64,000 nt of DNA, taken from contig CAWIOU010000014.1 in NCBI GenBank assembly GCA_963837805.1, positions 310,001 through 374,000 of the forward strand. Direction: 5' to 3'. This document shows positions 1-9,445 of this stretch, piece by piece. The notes under the pieces were generated by a model that had not been told where the DNA came from, ran no database searches, and saw nothing but the letters and a program-made list of their open reading frames with translations. A program made the position numbers and the translations under genes. Positions within the stretch are counted from its first letter, which is position 1; the number at the start of each line of letters is the position of its first letter. Origin of the DNA: Bog-756 sp963837805. Lineage in GTDB: Bacteria > Actinomycetota > Acidimicrobiia > Acidimicrobiales > RAAP-2.

Positions 1-642
1 TCACGCAGCTCACACCGGTGAGATAGGTGGGGACGGGTCTTTTGAGTATCTTCCCGTCAGGGACGGACAGAACCGACCACTCGGAACCGTCCCAATGTTC
101 AGCCATTGCGTTTGTTGTCGTTGCCCCGGACCATCTCCCACCGCCCAACAGTTGGTGCTGGAGATACACGTGACCGAGCTCAGTTCGGAGCCCCCGGTGA
201 CAGACGGGTCGTGGGCGATCGACCAGTCGCTCCCGTTCCAGTGCTCGATGAGCACCGAGGTCGTTGTGGAACCAACGGACCAACAGTCGGCACTCGACAG
301 ACAGTCGATCGACGACAACTGGTCGCCGGAGCGACCAGGAGTGGGCACGATGGTCCATCTATCACCGTTCCAGTGCTCTGCCACGGTGTAGTAGAGCCGT
401 TTCGGCAGGGAGGACCCGACGGCCCAACAGTCGGTGTTGGTCACACAAGACACCGATGCCAATGTGGTGCTGGTCGGCAATGGACTCGGTACCGGAGCCC
501 ACGTGCCGGCGGACGGATCGATGGTGGCCGCCGTGCTGCTGTCGGCCAGAAGGAATGTGATCGTGAGCATGCCGCCACATGCCACCACTGTCCCACTCGC
601 AAACACCCGTCGGCCGCCCGTCAATCCAGATGCTCGCTGCAC
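1..642 (-). pseudogene. Secreted CWAVG-repeat protein, partial and frameshifted
   Basis: A GTG start at 642 follows a G-rich ribosome site (GGGGGAGG). An N-terminal hydrophobic segment (about residues 15-38) looks like a signal peptide. Then comes a repeated unit of about 40 residues in which a Ser-Val-x-Cys pair precedes CWAVG and an EHWNG-x-x-W motif, seen three times. Such repeats resemble secreted beta-propeller-like proteins of unknown role. Near 100-115 the frame breaks: the fourth repeat (AEHWDGSEWS, then LTGVSCV) continues in another frame up to the window edge. The gene therefore runs off the left end and carries a one-base shift. The family assignment is by repeat pattern only; no enzymatic function can be given. 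Confidence 0.6.
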
Positions 643-786
643 ACCCTCCCCCTATTTTCAGCCCTACCCCGATACTAGTGAGGACACCCCCGGGGGTGCC
701 GTGCCGATCGGGAGCCGAGAGCGCTCCGATCCGCTGGCCTGAGTCATCTGGTGTCCGGCCCGAATACTCAGATGGTGAACGCGCAG

Positions 787-1212
787 TCAGGCGAACTGAC
801 TCCGAACCTCGAACCGCCGTCCGCTGAGCACATCGGTACGAATCGTAAGACGCTGGTCTCCGGGCATTGGCACCAAAGGACGGGTGCCCGAATCGAGTTC
901 GCCCTCGGATAGGTGGCCGCTCAATGTAGCCAGCCCTCGGACGAGGACGCTCCATGCCCAACCAGTCTCCACATCGACGTGGTCGACCTCGAAAGCCACG
1001 AGCTGGTCAGCGGCAGAACGAGGAGGAAGCCGCTGCCCACAACAAGACCAATCTGACCTTCGCATAGGGTGAAGTTCACCGGAATGATCACCGGAGCCTG
1101 ATCGGTAGCTATCCCGATCCCGTCCGATGAGTTGGAGGTTGGAGGCAACGGCGAGTAACCGCTTGCACTCGGGGACATCGACCACCATTGAACCTTTTCG
1201 ATCAATCCACAT
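787..1212 (-). pseudogene. Pyridoxamine 5'-phosphate oxidase-like protein, frameshifted
   Basis: Three pieces in alternating frames join into one protein of about 140 residues. It starts with MWIDRKGSM at 1212 behind an AAGGATG ribosome site. It continues after a shift near 1118 as GIATDQAPVIIPVNFTL and returns after a second shift near 1020 as ADQLVAFEVDHVDVETGWAW then SVLVRG. The order (short N-terminal helix, IPVNF strand, VAFEVD, WSVLVRG) is that of small actinobacterial split-barrel flavin proteins of the PNPOx_2/NimA type. It begins 19 bp after the alcohol dehydrogenase, so the two probably share a transcript. Two indels make it either a decayed gene or an assembly-error region. Confidence 0.6.
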
Positions 1213-1231
1213 AGTGCATCCTTCGCCGTAG

Positions 1232-2269
1232 CTAGCTGGTGAGGATGACTTTGAGGGCTCCGGTCTCCGCTGACCGGAAAAAGTGTCGTAGGCGGCGATG
1301 ACGTCATCCAACTTGAAATGATGGGTGACGAACCGTCCGGCATCGATCTGGTTCCCACGTAGGAGTCGAAGGAGCGTGGGAGTCGAGTAGGTGTCCACAA
1401 GCCCCGTGGTAATGGTTACATTTTTTGTCCACAGGTCCTCGAGATGGAGGATCACGGGTTCCCCGTGGACACCGATGTTGGCAACGTGGCCGCCGGGGCG
1501 AATGAGCGTTGCCGCCAGTTCAAAGGTGGCCGGCACCCCGACAGCTTCGATCGACACATCGGCACCGAGTCCATCAGTGAGGTCGAGGATCGCCTGGCGT
1601 GGGTCCTCTCGGGCGTTGTTGATCACGATGTCGGCCCCGAACTGCTTGGCCGCGTCCAATCTGGTATCGGCGAGGTCAATGGCGATGATGTGTGACGGGT
1701 TGAAGAGACGGCTGCCAAGAATGGCCGATAGCCCGATCGGCCCTGCCCCGACGATGGCCACCACGTCACCGGGTCGAACTCCGCCGTTGAGCACACCGAC
1801 CTCGTACGCGGTTGGGAGGATGTCGGCCAGCATCAGAGAGTTCGTCGCTCACCCCCACCGGTGCCGGATAGGTCGAGTTGTCCGCAAACGGTATCCGCAC
1901 GAACTCGGCCTGCGTGCCGTCGATGGTGTTACCCAGGATCCAACCGCCTCCGCCTAGGCACTGCCCGTAGCGGCTCTCTCGGCAGTATCGACACGCCCCA
2001 CAGGCACTCACACACGACACCAGGACTCGGTCACCGATATGCAGGTTCTTCACCGCTGAGCCGATCAGATCAACCGTTCCGACTGCCTCGTGACCGAGGA
2101 TCCGGCCCTCTGTCACGGCGGGAAGGTCACCTTTCAGAATGTGGAGGTCGGTCCCACAAATGGTCGTGCAGTCAACCCGGACGACGGCGTCGGTGTCGGC
2201 GAGGATTTCCGCCTTGGGTACCTCCTCCCAAGCCATGGAGTCCGGACCGTGATAGACGAGCGCATTCAT
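1232..2269 (-). pseudogene. Zinc-dependent alcohol dehydrogenase, two frameshifts
   Basis: The protein begins MNALVYHGP at 2269 and carries the medium-chain dehydrogenase landmarks. These are catalytic-zinc CGTDLHI and GHEAVG, the structural-zinc cysteine cluster CGACRYCRESRYGQC, and the nucleotide-binding motif GAGPIG. The frame shifts by one base near 1832, where DELS should run into MLADILPTAYEVGV, and again near 1280, where AYDTFSG should continue as SAETGALKVILTS before a TAG at 1232. Repaired length is about 345 residues, normal for the family (class III/threonine-dehydrogenase-like, NAD(P)-dependent). The substrate is unknown. All key zinc residues survive, which fits sequencing error at least as well as decay. 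Confidence 0.75.
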
Positions 2270-2393
2270 CGCATGGTTCCATTTCTGTCGAGACTGGGAG
2301 TCGTTGGTTCGATGGACGGGCTCCACCGAAAACCGGGTCCCACCAGCCACCGAGTTGCACTCAGGTCGGTGATCGGTGGAATCCGCAGGTGTT

Positions 2394-2988
2394 TCAGACG
2401 CCCACCGGCTCCAACTCACGAGGAACAGTGGATTCCGAGTGCAGAAGCTCCTCGGTCGACGGGGTCTTGCGAGCGTGAAGGATCCCGAGCAGACATAGAA
2501 CAAGGAGGAGACCGGCTCCGACGAAGGCGACAACGGCGGCGATTCCTGCGATCATGCCCACGGTGCCGAAGGCATAGGCATTGAGCAGCAGGCCCCTCAG
2601 GGTTTCGCCCTTGAACACCGTCGCTACCTGTGTGGCCAGTTTGGCGTTGGTGGGCTGGGCGATCGACTCGGTGGAAAGCTGAGCGTAGGTCTTACCTCCC
2701 CCGATCACTTTGAGGTGGTTGGCGATGAAGTGGTCTGCGTATACCTCCGCTTGGGCACCGGTGGTCATGAGTTGGCCCCCATACTGGCGCATGGCCTGGA
2801 ATTGCGGGGCGGCCACCGCCGAACTGTTGGCGGCCGGGAAGTAGATCTGCTGGGCGGCGAGTTGGTTGTGGACCTCGTTGTTGATGTAGGTGCTGGTCCA
2901 CGTCAACAGGCCACCGGCGACCAGCAACACCGCCACGAGTAACAGCCCGGCCGCGGCTGACGAGGGAATCGAACGTCTTGCGTCGCAT
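2394..2988 (-). CDS. Two-transmembrane-segment membrane protein, frameshift near N-terminus
   Basis: The likely start is ATG at 2988 (MRRKTFDSLVS) with a GGAGAC ribosome site. After about ten codons the frame breaks at about 2962, and the rest reads in the other frame as AAGLLLVAVLLVAGGLLTW. The protein has an N-terminal TM helix, an extracytoplasmic segment of about 120 residues rich in Gln/Ala (NNEVHNQLAAQQIYFP), and a second TM helix near the C-terminus with a short basic tail. This resembles a widespread actinobacterial membrane-protein family of unknown function, sometimes mislabelled LigA. The function is not known. The single indel sits within the first helix region. Confidence 0.6.
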
Positions 2989-3124
2989 CGATATGTCTCC
3001 TGATACTTGGGTGGCCGATGCACATTGCACCGACTGGTCACTGAGCCGTCTTGGCCAGTCGACCGGTTCCGTTGATCAGAAGCTGCTGTCGAACTCCGAT
3101 ACAGGGACTCTACTCTTAGATAAA

Positions 3125-3159
3125 TGATACCAGCAATCTGGTTCCAGAAGTAGGTATCA
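3125..3159. promoter_or_regulatory. Inverted repeat upstream of the two-TM protein gene
   Basis: TGATACC (3125-3131) and GGTATCA (3153-3159) are exact inverted arms around an inner CTGG-TT-CCAG palindrome. On the minus strand TTGCTG lies just inside, with a TAGAGT hexamer 18 bp on, so the site could overlap a promoter of the gene starting at 2988. This is the only structure seen in the 292-bp gap 2989-3280. Operator function is inferred from symmetry alone. Confidence 0.35.
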
Positions 3160-3280
3160 CACGTCCGAATGGAACTCCCTGACGAACCACGCCCAAACAC
3201 TCGTCTGCATCGCTCTCGAACCCCCGGATGGGCGGCGCCGGCTCGTCCCGGAGGTCGCCCGAAATCGGCGTTCCGATCAC

Positions 3281-4102
3281 TCAGATGGTGAAGGCCAGGT
3301 TGGCGACCAGCTGCTCACCCAGTTGACGGTCGCCGGTGAACCGGATCCCCTCCCCCGTGGCCGGCCCGAGGTCGACACGCCCACCGGTCAGCCTCAGGAA
3401 GTGCATGACCGGCAGCGCGATGCCCACCGTCGGGGGTCCGTCGAACGATTCGACCAGGGCGGCCCGACCGTCGACCGACACCAGGTAGACACGGTCGACG
3501 GGCCCGGTCAGATCGATCTGAACCCGTGATCCCTCGGGCATGGATGCACGACGGCCGACGATGTACCCGAGGCCGGTGGAGACCTCGTCGAGGGCGGAGT
3601 CAAGATCGTCCACCTCGGGCCTCGATGGCATCCCGAGAGCATCGCGGATGTCGTGCTCGTGCATGAAGCAGTCGTAGTGGCGGATCCTCATGAAACGCCC
3701 GTACGTCTCGTCGCGGCCCACCGGCGTCCAGGACGGAGCATCAAAATCCGCCTGGGTCATCCGATCGAGCGCGGCCAGCCGTCGGCTGGTGATCTCCGCC
3801 AACCGGTCGAGTAGTTCGGGGCCACGGAGGGACCGCATCGACTCGACCCAGACCTCATTGCCTTCGGCCACGGCATTCTTCATATGGTCGAGAGGAGGCA
3901 CCTCGACCGCCGGAGGCGGTTCGCCGGCCAGCATGGACTCGGTGCCGATGACGTGACTGAACACGTCCCGGACCGACCATCCGGGCAGGCAGGTGGCCAC
4001 GTCCCACTGGTCCTCGGACACCGAGGAACCGACACTGGCCAGTGACTGGAATTCGTGGCGCAGCAGGTCGACGGTCTTGGTCTTGTCGACGAGCGTCGGC
4101 AT
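3281..4102 (-). CDS. Maleylpyruvate isomerase family mycothiol-dependent enzyme
   Basis: A 273-residue protein starting MPTLVDKTK at 4102. The N-terminal half has the DinB-like helical bundle typical of mycothiol-dependent enzymes (LPGWSVRDVFSHVIGTESML with a metal-type His, then IRHYDCFMHEHDIRDALG). The C-terminal half has the SCP2-like fold (RVQIDLTGP, then TVGIALPVMHFLRLTGGR). The family uses mycothiol as thiol cofactor; members include maleylpyruvate isomerase and many uncharacterised enzymes. It diverges from the GGDEF-EAL gene across 151 bp (4103-4253), which presumably holds both promoters. The exact substrate cannot be read from the sequence. Confidence 0.8.
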   Translation of the reverse strand: MPTLVDKTKTVDLLRHEFQSLASVGSSVSEDQWDVATCLPGWSVRDVFSHVIGTESMLAGEPPPAVEVPPLDHMKNAVAEGNEVWVESMRSLRGPELLDRLAEITSRRLAALDRMTQADFDAPSWTPVGRDETYGRFMRIRHYDCFMHEHDIRDALGMPSRPEVDDLDSALDEVSTGLGYIVGRRASMPEGSRVQIDLTGPVDRVYLVSVDGRAALVESFDGPPTVGIALPVMHFLRLTGGRVDLGPATGEGIRFTGDRQLGEQLVANLAFTI

Positions 4103-4253
4103 CGTTTTCCCAGGGTAGTGCAGGTGTCGGCCCGGTGTCCGCCCGATGTCCGGAGGCGGGATCCGCACCGTCGAAATGCCATTCCCCGTATCCGAGGCTC
4201 AACCAATGGGGCAAAGAGACCGATAAACACCAGGTGAGCGGCCGAGGTGGGCA

Positions 4254-6602
4254 ATGACATTGAGAACGCACGCGTGGAAGTTCGCCCTCGCGATCGGGGC
4301 GTGTGCCGTGGGTGGGTACTTCGCGCTGTCGGGTGTCGCCGCTCACGATGCCATCACCGAGGCCGTGGGTATGGCCGCCGTGCTGGGCATCCTCGTCGGT
4401 ATCCGCCTCCAACGTCCGAGCGACCGGACCGGTTGGTACCTCCTGGCCCTGGGAGTGCTGGGCTTCGTCGGCGGTGATTGTTTCGAGAGCATCCACGGCC
4501 TCCCGGTCGAGGTGGTTGACCCCCACCCGACCGCGGCCACGGTCTTCTACCTGGCCGGCTACCTGTTCACCATCGCCGCGGCCATCAGGCTCAGCCGGAA
4601 TTCCAACCCGTCGGGCCGGCGGGAGGGCTATGCCGACGCCGCCATCATCACGCTGGGCACCCTGGCCATCTCGTGGCACTTCCTGATCAACTCGTACGTC
4701 TACGACGCCTCGCTGACGTCGTTCGGGACACTGGTGGTCCTCGCCTATCCGGCCATGGACCTCGCCCTCATCTTCATCGTCTTTCACTCCCTCTTGTTCC
4801 GAGCCGTCGGCCGGCCGTTCCACAAGCTCATCGCCGGCGGCCTGATGCTCATCGTGCTGACCGACTTCGCCCGTGCCGTGCTCGTGCTCCACGCCGGAGG
4901 CTCGGCGGCCAACCTGGTGGACGCCGGCCTTCTGGCCGCCTACGTACTCCTGGCCGCGGCGGCCCTGCATCCCTCTGTCGGAGAACAGATCCCCGAGCCG
5001 CCAAAGCAGACGCCGAGCATCTACCGGAGCGAGACCAACGGTCGGGGTCGTATCCCCGTCGTGGCCTTCGCCGGGTTCATCCCTCCGACCATTCTTCTGG
5101 TCATGAGCAGCCTCGGTCTTTCGGTCAACGTGCCGGTCATGTCCGCGCTCTGCATCGCCGTCTTCGCCCTCATCTACCTGCGGATGATGTGGCTCATCGA
5201 GCGGATCACCACCCAGACCAGTGAGATCGAAGTACACGCGCATGCCCTCGAGGCATCGCATCGGCAACGCGACGCGTTGGAGGAGGATCTTCGTCACCTG
5301 GCCTTCCACGACGAACTCACCGGACTGGCCAACAGGGCTCTGCTCCACGACCGGGTGGAGCATGCGCTCGCCTCCATGCCCCGCTCGGGCCGGTCGGTCG
5401 CCCTCTGCTTCGGGGATCTCGACGGATTCAAGACGGTCAACGACACCCTCGGCCACAACGTCGGCGACAACGTGCTGGTCAGGGCCAGCAGGCTGCTCTC
5501 GTCGATCGTGCGGCCCGGCGACACCGTGGCCCGGCTGGGCGGCGACGAATTCGCCGTCCTGATGGTCGACGTGGAGGATCCCCAGGCGGCGGTGGACTTT
5601 GCCCATCGCATCGTCTCGGTGCTGCGCGACGCCCCGGATTTCGAGGGTCATCAGGTCGGACTGTCGATCAGCGTGGGCGTGGCCTACGCCGGAGCCGACA
5701 AGACCACCGAGCAGCTCCTCAGCGAAGCGGACTCGGCCATGTACGAGGCGAAGGAGAAGGGCAAGAATTGCGTGGAGGTGTTCCGGACGTCGATGCGGGC
5801 ACGCATGCTCGAGCGGCTCGATCTGACCAACGGCTTCCGGTGGGCACTGGGACGATCGGAGTTCTTCCTGCAGTACCAGCCCATCGTCAACCTCTCGGAC
5901 AACCGACTGCAGGGCTTCGAGGCCTTGGTCCGGTGGAGCCACCCCGGCCTCGGCGAGGTCGAGCCGCTGCGGTTCATCCCGATCGCCGAGGAGACCGGGT
6001 TCATCGTTCCCCTCGGCCGCTGGGTGCTGGTCGAGGCCTGCGAGCAGATGGCGGCGTGGAATTCCGCCAGCCGTGAGAAGCTCAGCCTCTCGGTCAACCT
6101 CTCGAGGCGCCAACTGGTCTCACCGCATCTGGCCGACGAGGTACGGACCGCCCTGGCCCTCAGCGGCATCGATCCCCACCAACTGATCCTCGAGATCACC
6201 GAGAGCGTCCTCATGGAGGACCCCGACCGGGCCTCCCTGGCCCTGGCCGAGCTCAGGGATATGGGGATCCGCATCGCGGTGGACGATTTCGGAACGGGCT
6301 ACTCCTCGCTCAGCCATCTCCAGCGCTTTCCGGTGGACATTCTCAAGATCGACAAGTCGTTCATCGACCCGCTCGTCGGGGTGGATTCAGGGAGCTCGGC
6401 GCTGGTGACCGCCATCATCGGCCTGGCCCAGAGCCTCGGGCTCGACGTCATCGCCGAGGGCATCGAACACGAGAGCCAGCTCCATCGACTGGTCGACCTC
6501 GGCTGCCTCCAGGGGCAAGGGTTCCTGATGGCACGGCCCCTGGACATCGACGCGGCAGAATCGCTCATCAACGAGTTGACGATCAGTGCCTCCGTCAGTT
6601 GA
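4254..6602 (+). CDS. Membrane GGDEF-EAL cyclic-di-GMP enzyme
   Basis: 782 residues. Residues 1-310 form about nine hydrophobic helices (a MASE-like membrane sensor), followed by a short coiled linker. A diguanylate cyclase domain follows with an intact RLGGDEF site and an upstream RPGD inhibitory (RxxD) site. The EAL phosphodiesterase domain has the expected catalytic residues: FEALVRW, NLSRRQL, EITES, DDFGTGYSSL, LKIDKSF, EGIEHE and QGFLMARP. Both activities therefore look possible, making and breaking c-di-GMP at the cytoplasmic face of the membrane. ATG start at 4254, stop TGA at 6602. It appears monocistronic. Confidence 0.93.
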   Translation: MTLRTHAWKFALAIGACAVGGYFALSGVAAHDAITEAVGMAAVLGILVGIRLQRPSDRTGWYLLALGVLGFVGGDCFESIHGLPVEVVDPHPTAATVFYLAGYLFTIAAAIRLSRNSNPSGRREGYADAAIITLGTLAISWHFLINSYVYDASLTSFGTLVVLAYPAMDLALIFIVFHSLLFRAVGRPFHKLIAGGLMLIVLTDFARAVLVLHAGGSAANLVDAGLLAAYVLLAAAALHPSVGEQIPEPPKQTPSIYRSETNGRGRIPVVAFAGFIPPTILLVMSSLGLSVNVPVMSALCIAVFALIYLRMMWLIERITTQTSEIEVHAHALEASHRQRDALEEDLRHLAFHDELTGLANRALLHDRVEHALASMPRSGRSVALCFGDLDGFKTVNDTLGHNVGDNVLVRASRLLSSIVRPGDTVARLGGDEFAVLMVDVEDPQAAVDFAHRIVSVLRDAPDFEGHQVGLSISVGVAYAGADKTTEQLLSEADSAMYEAKEKGKNCVEVFRTSMRARMLERLDLTNGFRWALGRSEFFLQYQPIVNLSDNRLQGFEALVRWSHPGLGEVEPLRFIPIAEETGFIVPLGRWVLVEACEQMAAWNSASREKLSLSVNLSRRQLVSPHLADEVRTALALSGIDPHQLILEITESVLMEDPDRASLALAELRDMGIRIAVDDFGTGYSSLSHLQRFPVDILKIDKSFIDPLVGVDSGSSALVTAIIGLAQSLGLDVIAEGIEHESQLHRLVDLGCLQGQGFLMARPLDIDAAESLINELTISASVS

Positions 6603-6686
6603 CCGGCGAAGCCGGACGTTACCGGCCCGTCCACGTACACTGGGTAATCCTGGCCCCCACGCCAGTTCTTCCCAGGGGGAGCATCG

Positions 6687-7799
6687 ATGACTACCTTGCA
6701 GACCGAGTTCAGCGAGTCGGAACTTCTTGCTGATCACAAAATCGTCGAACCGCTGATCGCCCAGGGCGTGCGGTGCCATGGCGGATTCGACGAACAGGGC
6801 AATTATGTTTCGCCGCGGACGAAGTTCCGGGTGCCGGCCATCGAAGCCTGGGAGGAGCAGCGGGTCGAGCAGTTCTCGACACCGATCGTCGACGTCCCTC
6901 TCGACACCTGGCCGGAGAACTTCCCCAACGTTGAGCAGTCGAAGTTCCTCATCCGCCAGGGCGCACCTGAGCCGGTCATCACCGCGTTGACCCGAATCGG
7001 CACCGTCGAGGGATTCGGGGCCATGTTGAGGATCCTGCCGACACCGGATTTCTCGCGCTGCTTCGAAGAGGACATCACCGGGACGGCCATCGCCCACATC
7101 GACCACGGACTCTTCGAGGCGCACGCCCGCGACGAGGCCGGCTACGGCGATCTGGCCGGGCACAACCGGATGTGGTTCGTGGCCCGGGACATCGCCTTCG
7201 ATCACCCGGCCACCGACGACTTGACGGCGCGGATGCTCGAGCGAATGGGCATCGACCCCAAACCCAAAACCGCCGCCCAGGTCGAACAGGCCCAGCGGGC
7301 GGCGATGAGCAACCGGGTACTGCCCGACGACATCGAGTACACCCTCGAAACCGTCGTCGACCGGATGATCGGCCTCCTGCTCATCGAGGTCTCCGCCTTC
7401 CACGGATTCCGGTGGGCCGAGGCGGTGTTGGCCGACCGCGACCTGGTGGCCGGCGACGGGGAGGCGGCGGATCTCATCTCCTACATCCGGTCGGACGAAT
7501 CTCCCCACGTGGCCTGGCTCAGGACCGCCATCTCCGAGATGCGCGACCGGACCTGGATGGGAACTGGAGGCCGGACCTATCTCGGAACCGAGATGATCGA
7601 TCGCCTGTGGAAGCGGGCCATGAGCGACTCGATCGTGCTCCGTCGTCGAGACAACATCAACTTCTTCATGGTCGAGGTCGAGCACACGTTGGCTGGTCGC
7701 TCCAACCGCGGTGACATCGTCGACGAGATGCTCGACCTGGGGTCGGTGATCCGGCTGGATGACGGCACGTTCGCCGATCGGCCTGACACCTCCGGCTGA
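6687..7799 (+). CDS. Ferritin-like (putative diiron) protein of unknown function
   Basis: 370 residues, ATG preceded by AGGGGGAGC. No clear named family. Mostly helical, with metal-ligand-like spacing: CFEEDITGTAIAHIDHGLFE and then AHARDEAGYGDLAGH, later IEVSAFHGFRWAE, and RSDESPHVAWL with an ExxH. Two such Glu/His clusters in separate helices suggest a ferritin-like four-helix fold binding a diiron centre, as in R2-like oxidases and some aldehyde or aromatic oxygenases. It lies 84 bp after the GGDEF-EAL gene and 215 bp before a luciferase-like oxidoreductase. The iron site and any oxygenase role are inferred from residue pattern only. Confidence 0.5.
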   Translation: MTTLQTEFSESELLADHKIVEPLIAQGVRCHGGFDEQGNYVSPRTKFRVPAIEAWEEQRVEQFSTPIVDVPLDTWPENFPNVEQSKFLIRQGAPEPVITALTRIGTVEGFGAMLRILPTPDFSRCFEEDITGTAIAHIDHGLFEAHARDEAGYGDLAGHNRMWFVARDIAFDHPATDDLTARMLERMGIDPKPKTAAQVEQAQRAAMSNRVLPDDIEYTLETVVDRMIGLLLIEVSAFHGFRWAEAVLADRDLVAGDGEAADLISYIRSDESPHVAWLRTAISEMRDRTWMGTGGRTYLGTEMIDRLWKRAMSDSIVLRRRDNINFFMVEVEHTLAGRSNRGDIVDEMLDLGSVIRLDDGTFADRPDTSG

Positions 7800-8014
7800 C
7801 CTCGGGCGACAACTGGGGGCGGGGTGGCATCGACCGGGTGGTGTCGGCCGACTCGAGGTCGTCCGCCCCCGGAAATCGCCCGATGGTAGCTTCGGATGGT
7901 GACCCGACTCCTGGCGTTCCGGCGCGCCGCCTACCTGCCCTCTTCCACCACAACAGGACCTCCCGGCGATCCCGGAGCACTGATGTCCCAGGTCGCCCGT
8001 CGGGAGGGACGTCC

Positions 8015-9376
8015 GTGAAATTCGGGATCTTCTACGAGCACCAGCTGCCCCGTCCCTGGACCGAGATCAGCGAGCAGCAGCTCATCTCGGACGCCCTTGA
8101 TCAGATCGAGCTGGCCGACCGGCTGGGCGTGCAGTACCTGTGGGAGGTGGAGCACCACTTTTTGGAGGAGTACTCCCACTCGAGCGCCCCCGAGGTCTTC
8201 CTGGCCGCAGCCAGCCAACGGACCCAGCGAATGCGCATCGGGCACGGCGTGGTCCAGACCGCCCCCGGCTACAACCATCCGGCCCGCATCGCCGAGCGGA
8301 TCGCCATGTTGGACCTGGTCTCGAAGGGCAGAGTCGAGTTCGGTACCGGGGAGTCGTCGTCAGAGGCGGAGCTGGCCGGCTTCGGCGTCGACCGGGAGAC
8401 CAAGCGGGACGCCTGGCTGGAGGGACTGGAGGTCGCCATCCGGTGCATGACAGAGACTCCGTTCGGCGGGGTGGCCGGGCGCTTCGTGACCATGCCACCC
8501 CGGAACGTCATCCCCAAGCCCGTGCAGAAGCCCCATCCGCCGCTGTGGGTGGCGTGCAGCCGACGGGACACCATCCTGCTCGCCGCCGAGAAGGGGATCG
8601 GTGCACTGAGTTTCGCCTTCATCGAGCCCGAAGACGCCCGGCAGTGGGTGGACGACTACGAAGCTGTGCTCCGCGACCGCTGCGTGCCCGTCGGGCTCTC
8701 GGTCAATCCCCAGGTGGCGTGCGTCACGTCCATGATGTGTGCCCGGAAGGAAGAGGATGCCCTGGCCCGTGGGTTGGAGGGGGCCAACTTCTTCGGGTAT
8801 TCGCTCGCCCACTTCTACGTCTTCGGAGACCATGTCCCCGCCCGGACCAATGTGTGGGAGGAATTCCTCGAACGCCGCGGCAAGATGGGCTACTCCCCCG
8901 AGGCCGGGCTGGCCACGGAGCAGCAGGTGCTGGGGGCCAAGGTGGCCGCCGGGGACCAGACCGGCCTCCGGGGCGCCATCGGCACCCCTGAGCAGCTGCG
9001 TGAATTCCTCCGGCGGTACGAGGAGGCCGGCGTGGACCAACTGATCTTCGTCATGCAGGCCGGGCACAACCGACACGAGGACATCATGGAGTCGATCGAA
9101 TTGTTCGGGAACGAGGTACTCCCCGAATTCATCGAACGGGACGAGAGGGCCGGCAGGCAAAAAGCAGCCAAATGGGAACCCATCGTGGAGCAGGCCCTGG
9201 CCCGGCGGGTGCACAGTGATCCGGTCATGCCGGAGGACTATGTGATGCGGGCACTCCCCAAGCAGATGGTCGAGGCACTGGACAGTGAGCCGGCCCAGCA
9301 GTGGCTCGAGCAGTTGGCTGACAAACAGGCCGCCGGTATCGCCGGCGAGGATTTCCAGCGCCTGGTGGACGGATAA
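8015..9376 (+). CDS. LLM-class flavin-dependent oxidoreductase (luciferase-like)
   Basis: 453 residues from a GTG at 8015 with a GGGAGGGA ribosome site; upstream in-frame sequence lacks family similarity. The bacterial-luciferase TIM barrel is recognisable: FGIFYEHQLPRP, WEVEHHFLEEYSHSSAPEVF, RIGHGVVQTAPGYNHPARIAERIAMLD split over the usual strands, GRVEFGTGE, then a C-terminal GTPEQLREFLRRYEEAGVDQ. Family members use FMN or F420 to oxidise or reduce small organic substrates. The C-terminal extension of about 80 residues after the barrel is longer than usual. The preceding 7800-8014 stretch shows nothing beyond non-coding sequence. Confidence 0.8.
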   Translation: MKFGIFYEHQLPRPWTEISEQQLISDALDQIELADRLGVQYLWEVEHHFLEEYSHSSAPEVFLAAASQRTQRMRIGHGVVQTAPGYNHPARIAERIAMLDLVSKGRVEFGTGESSSEAELAGFGVDRETKRDAWLEGLEVAIRCMTETPFGGVAGRFVTMPPRNVIPKPVQKPHPPLWVACSRRDTILLAAEKGIGALSFAFIEPEDARQWVDDYEAVLRDRCVPVGLSVNPQVACVTSMMCARKEEDALARGLEGANFFGYSLAHFYVFGDHVPARTNVWEEFLERRGKMGYSPEAGLATEQQVLGAKVAAGDQTGLRGAIGTPEQLREFLRRYEEAGVDQLIFVMQAGHNRHEDIMESIELFGNEVLPEFIERDERAGRQKAAKWEPIVEQALARRVHSDPVMPEDYVMRALPKQMVEALDSEPAQQWLEQLADKQAAGIAGEDFQRLVDG

Positions 9377-9445
9377 CGACCGGCGGCCCCGGCTTCCGAT
9401 CGACCCGCCGCGCCCCGGACGGCAACGAGGAATTACGCTGGACGG

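Noticed and set aside
4254..6602. Long minus-strand reading frame over the GGDEF-EAL gene
   Set aside because: Highly charged, repetitive composition typical of the antisense of a GC-rich gene; no motif, and the plus strand carries full GGDEF and EAL domains.
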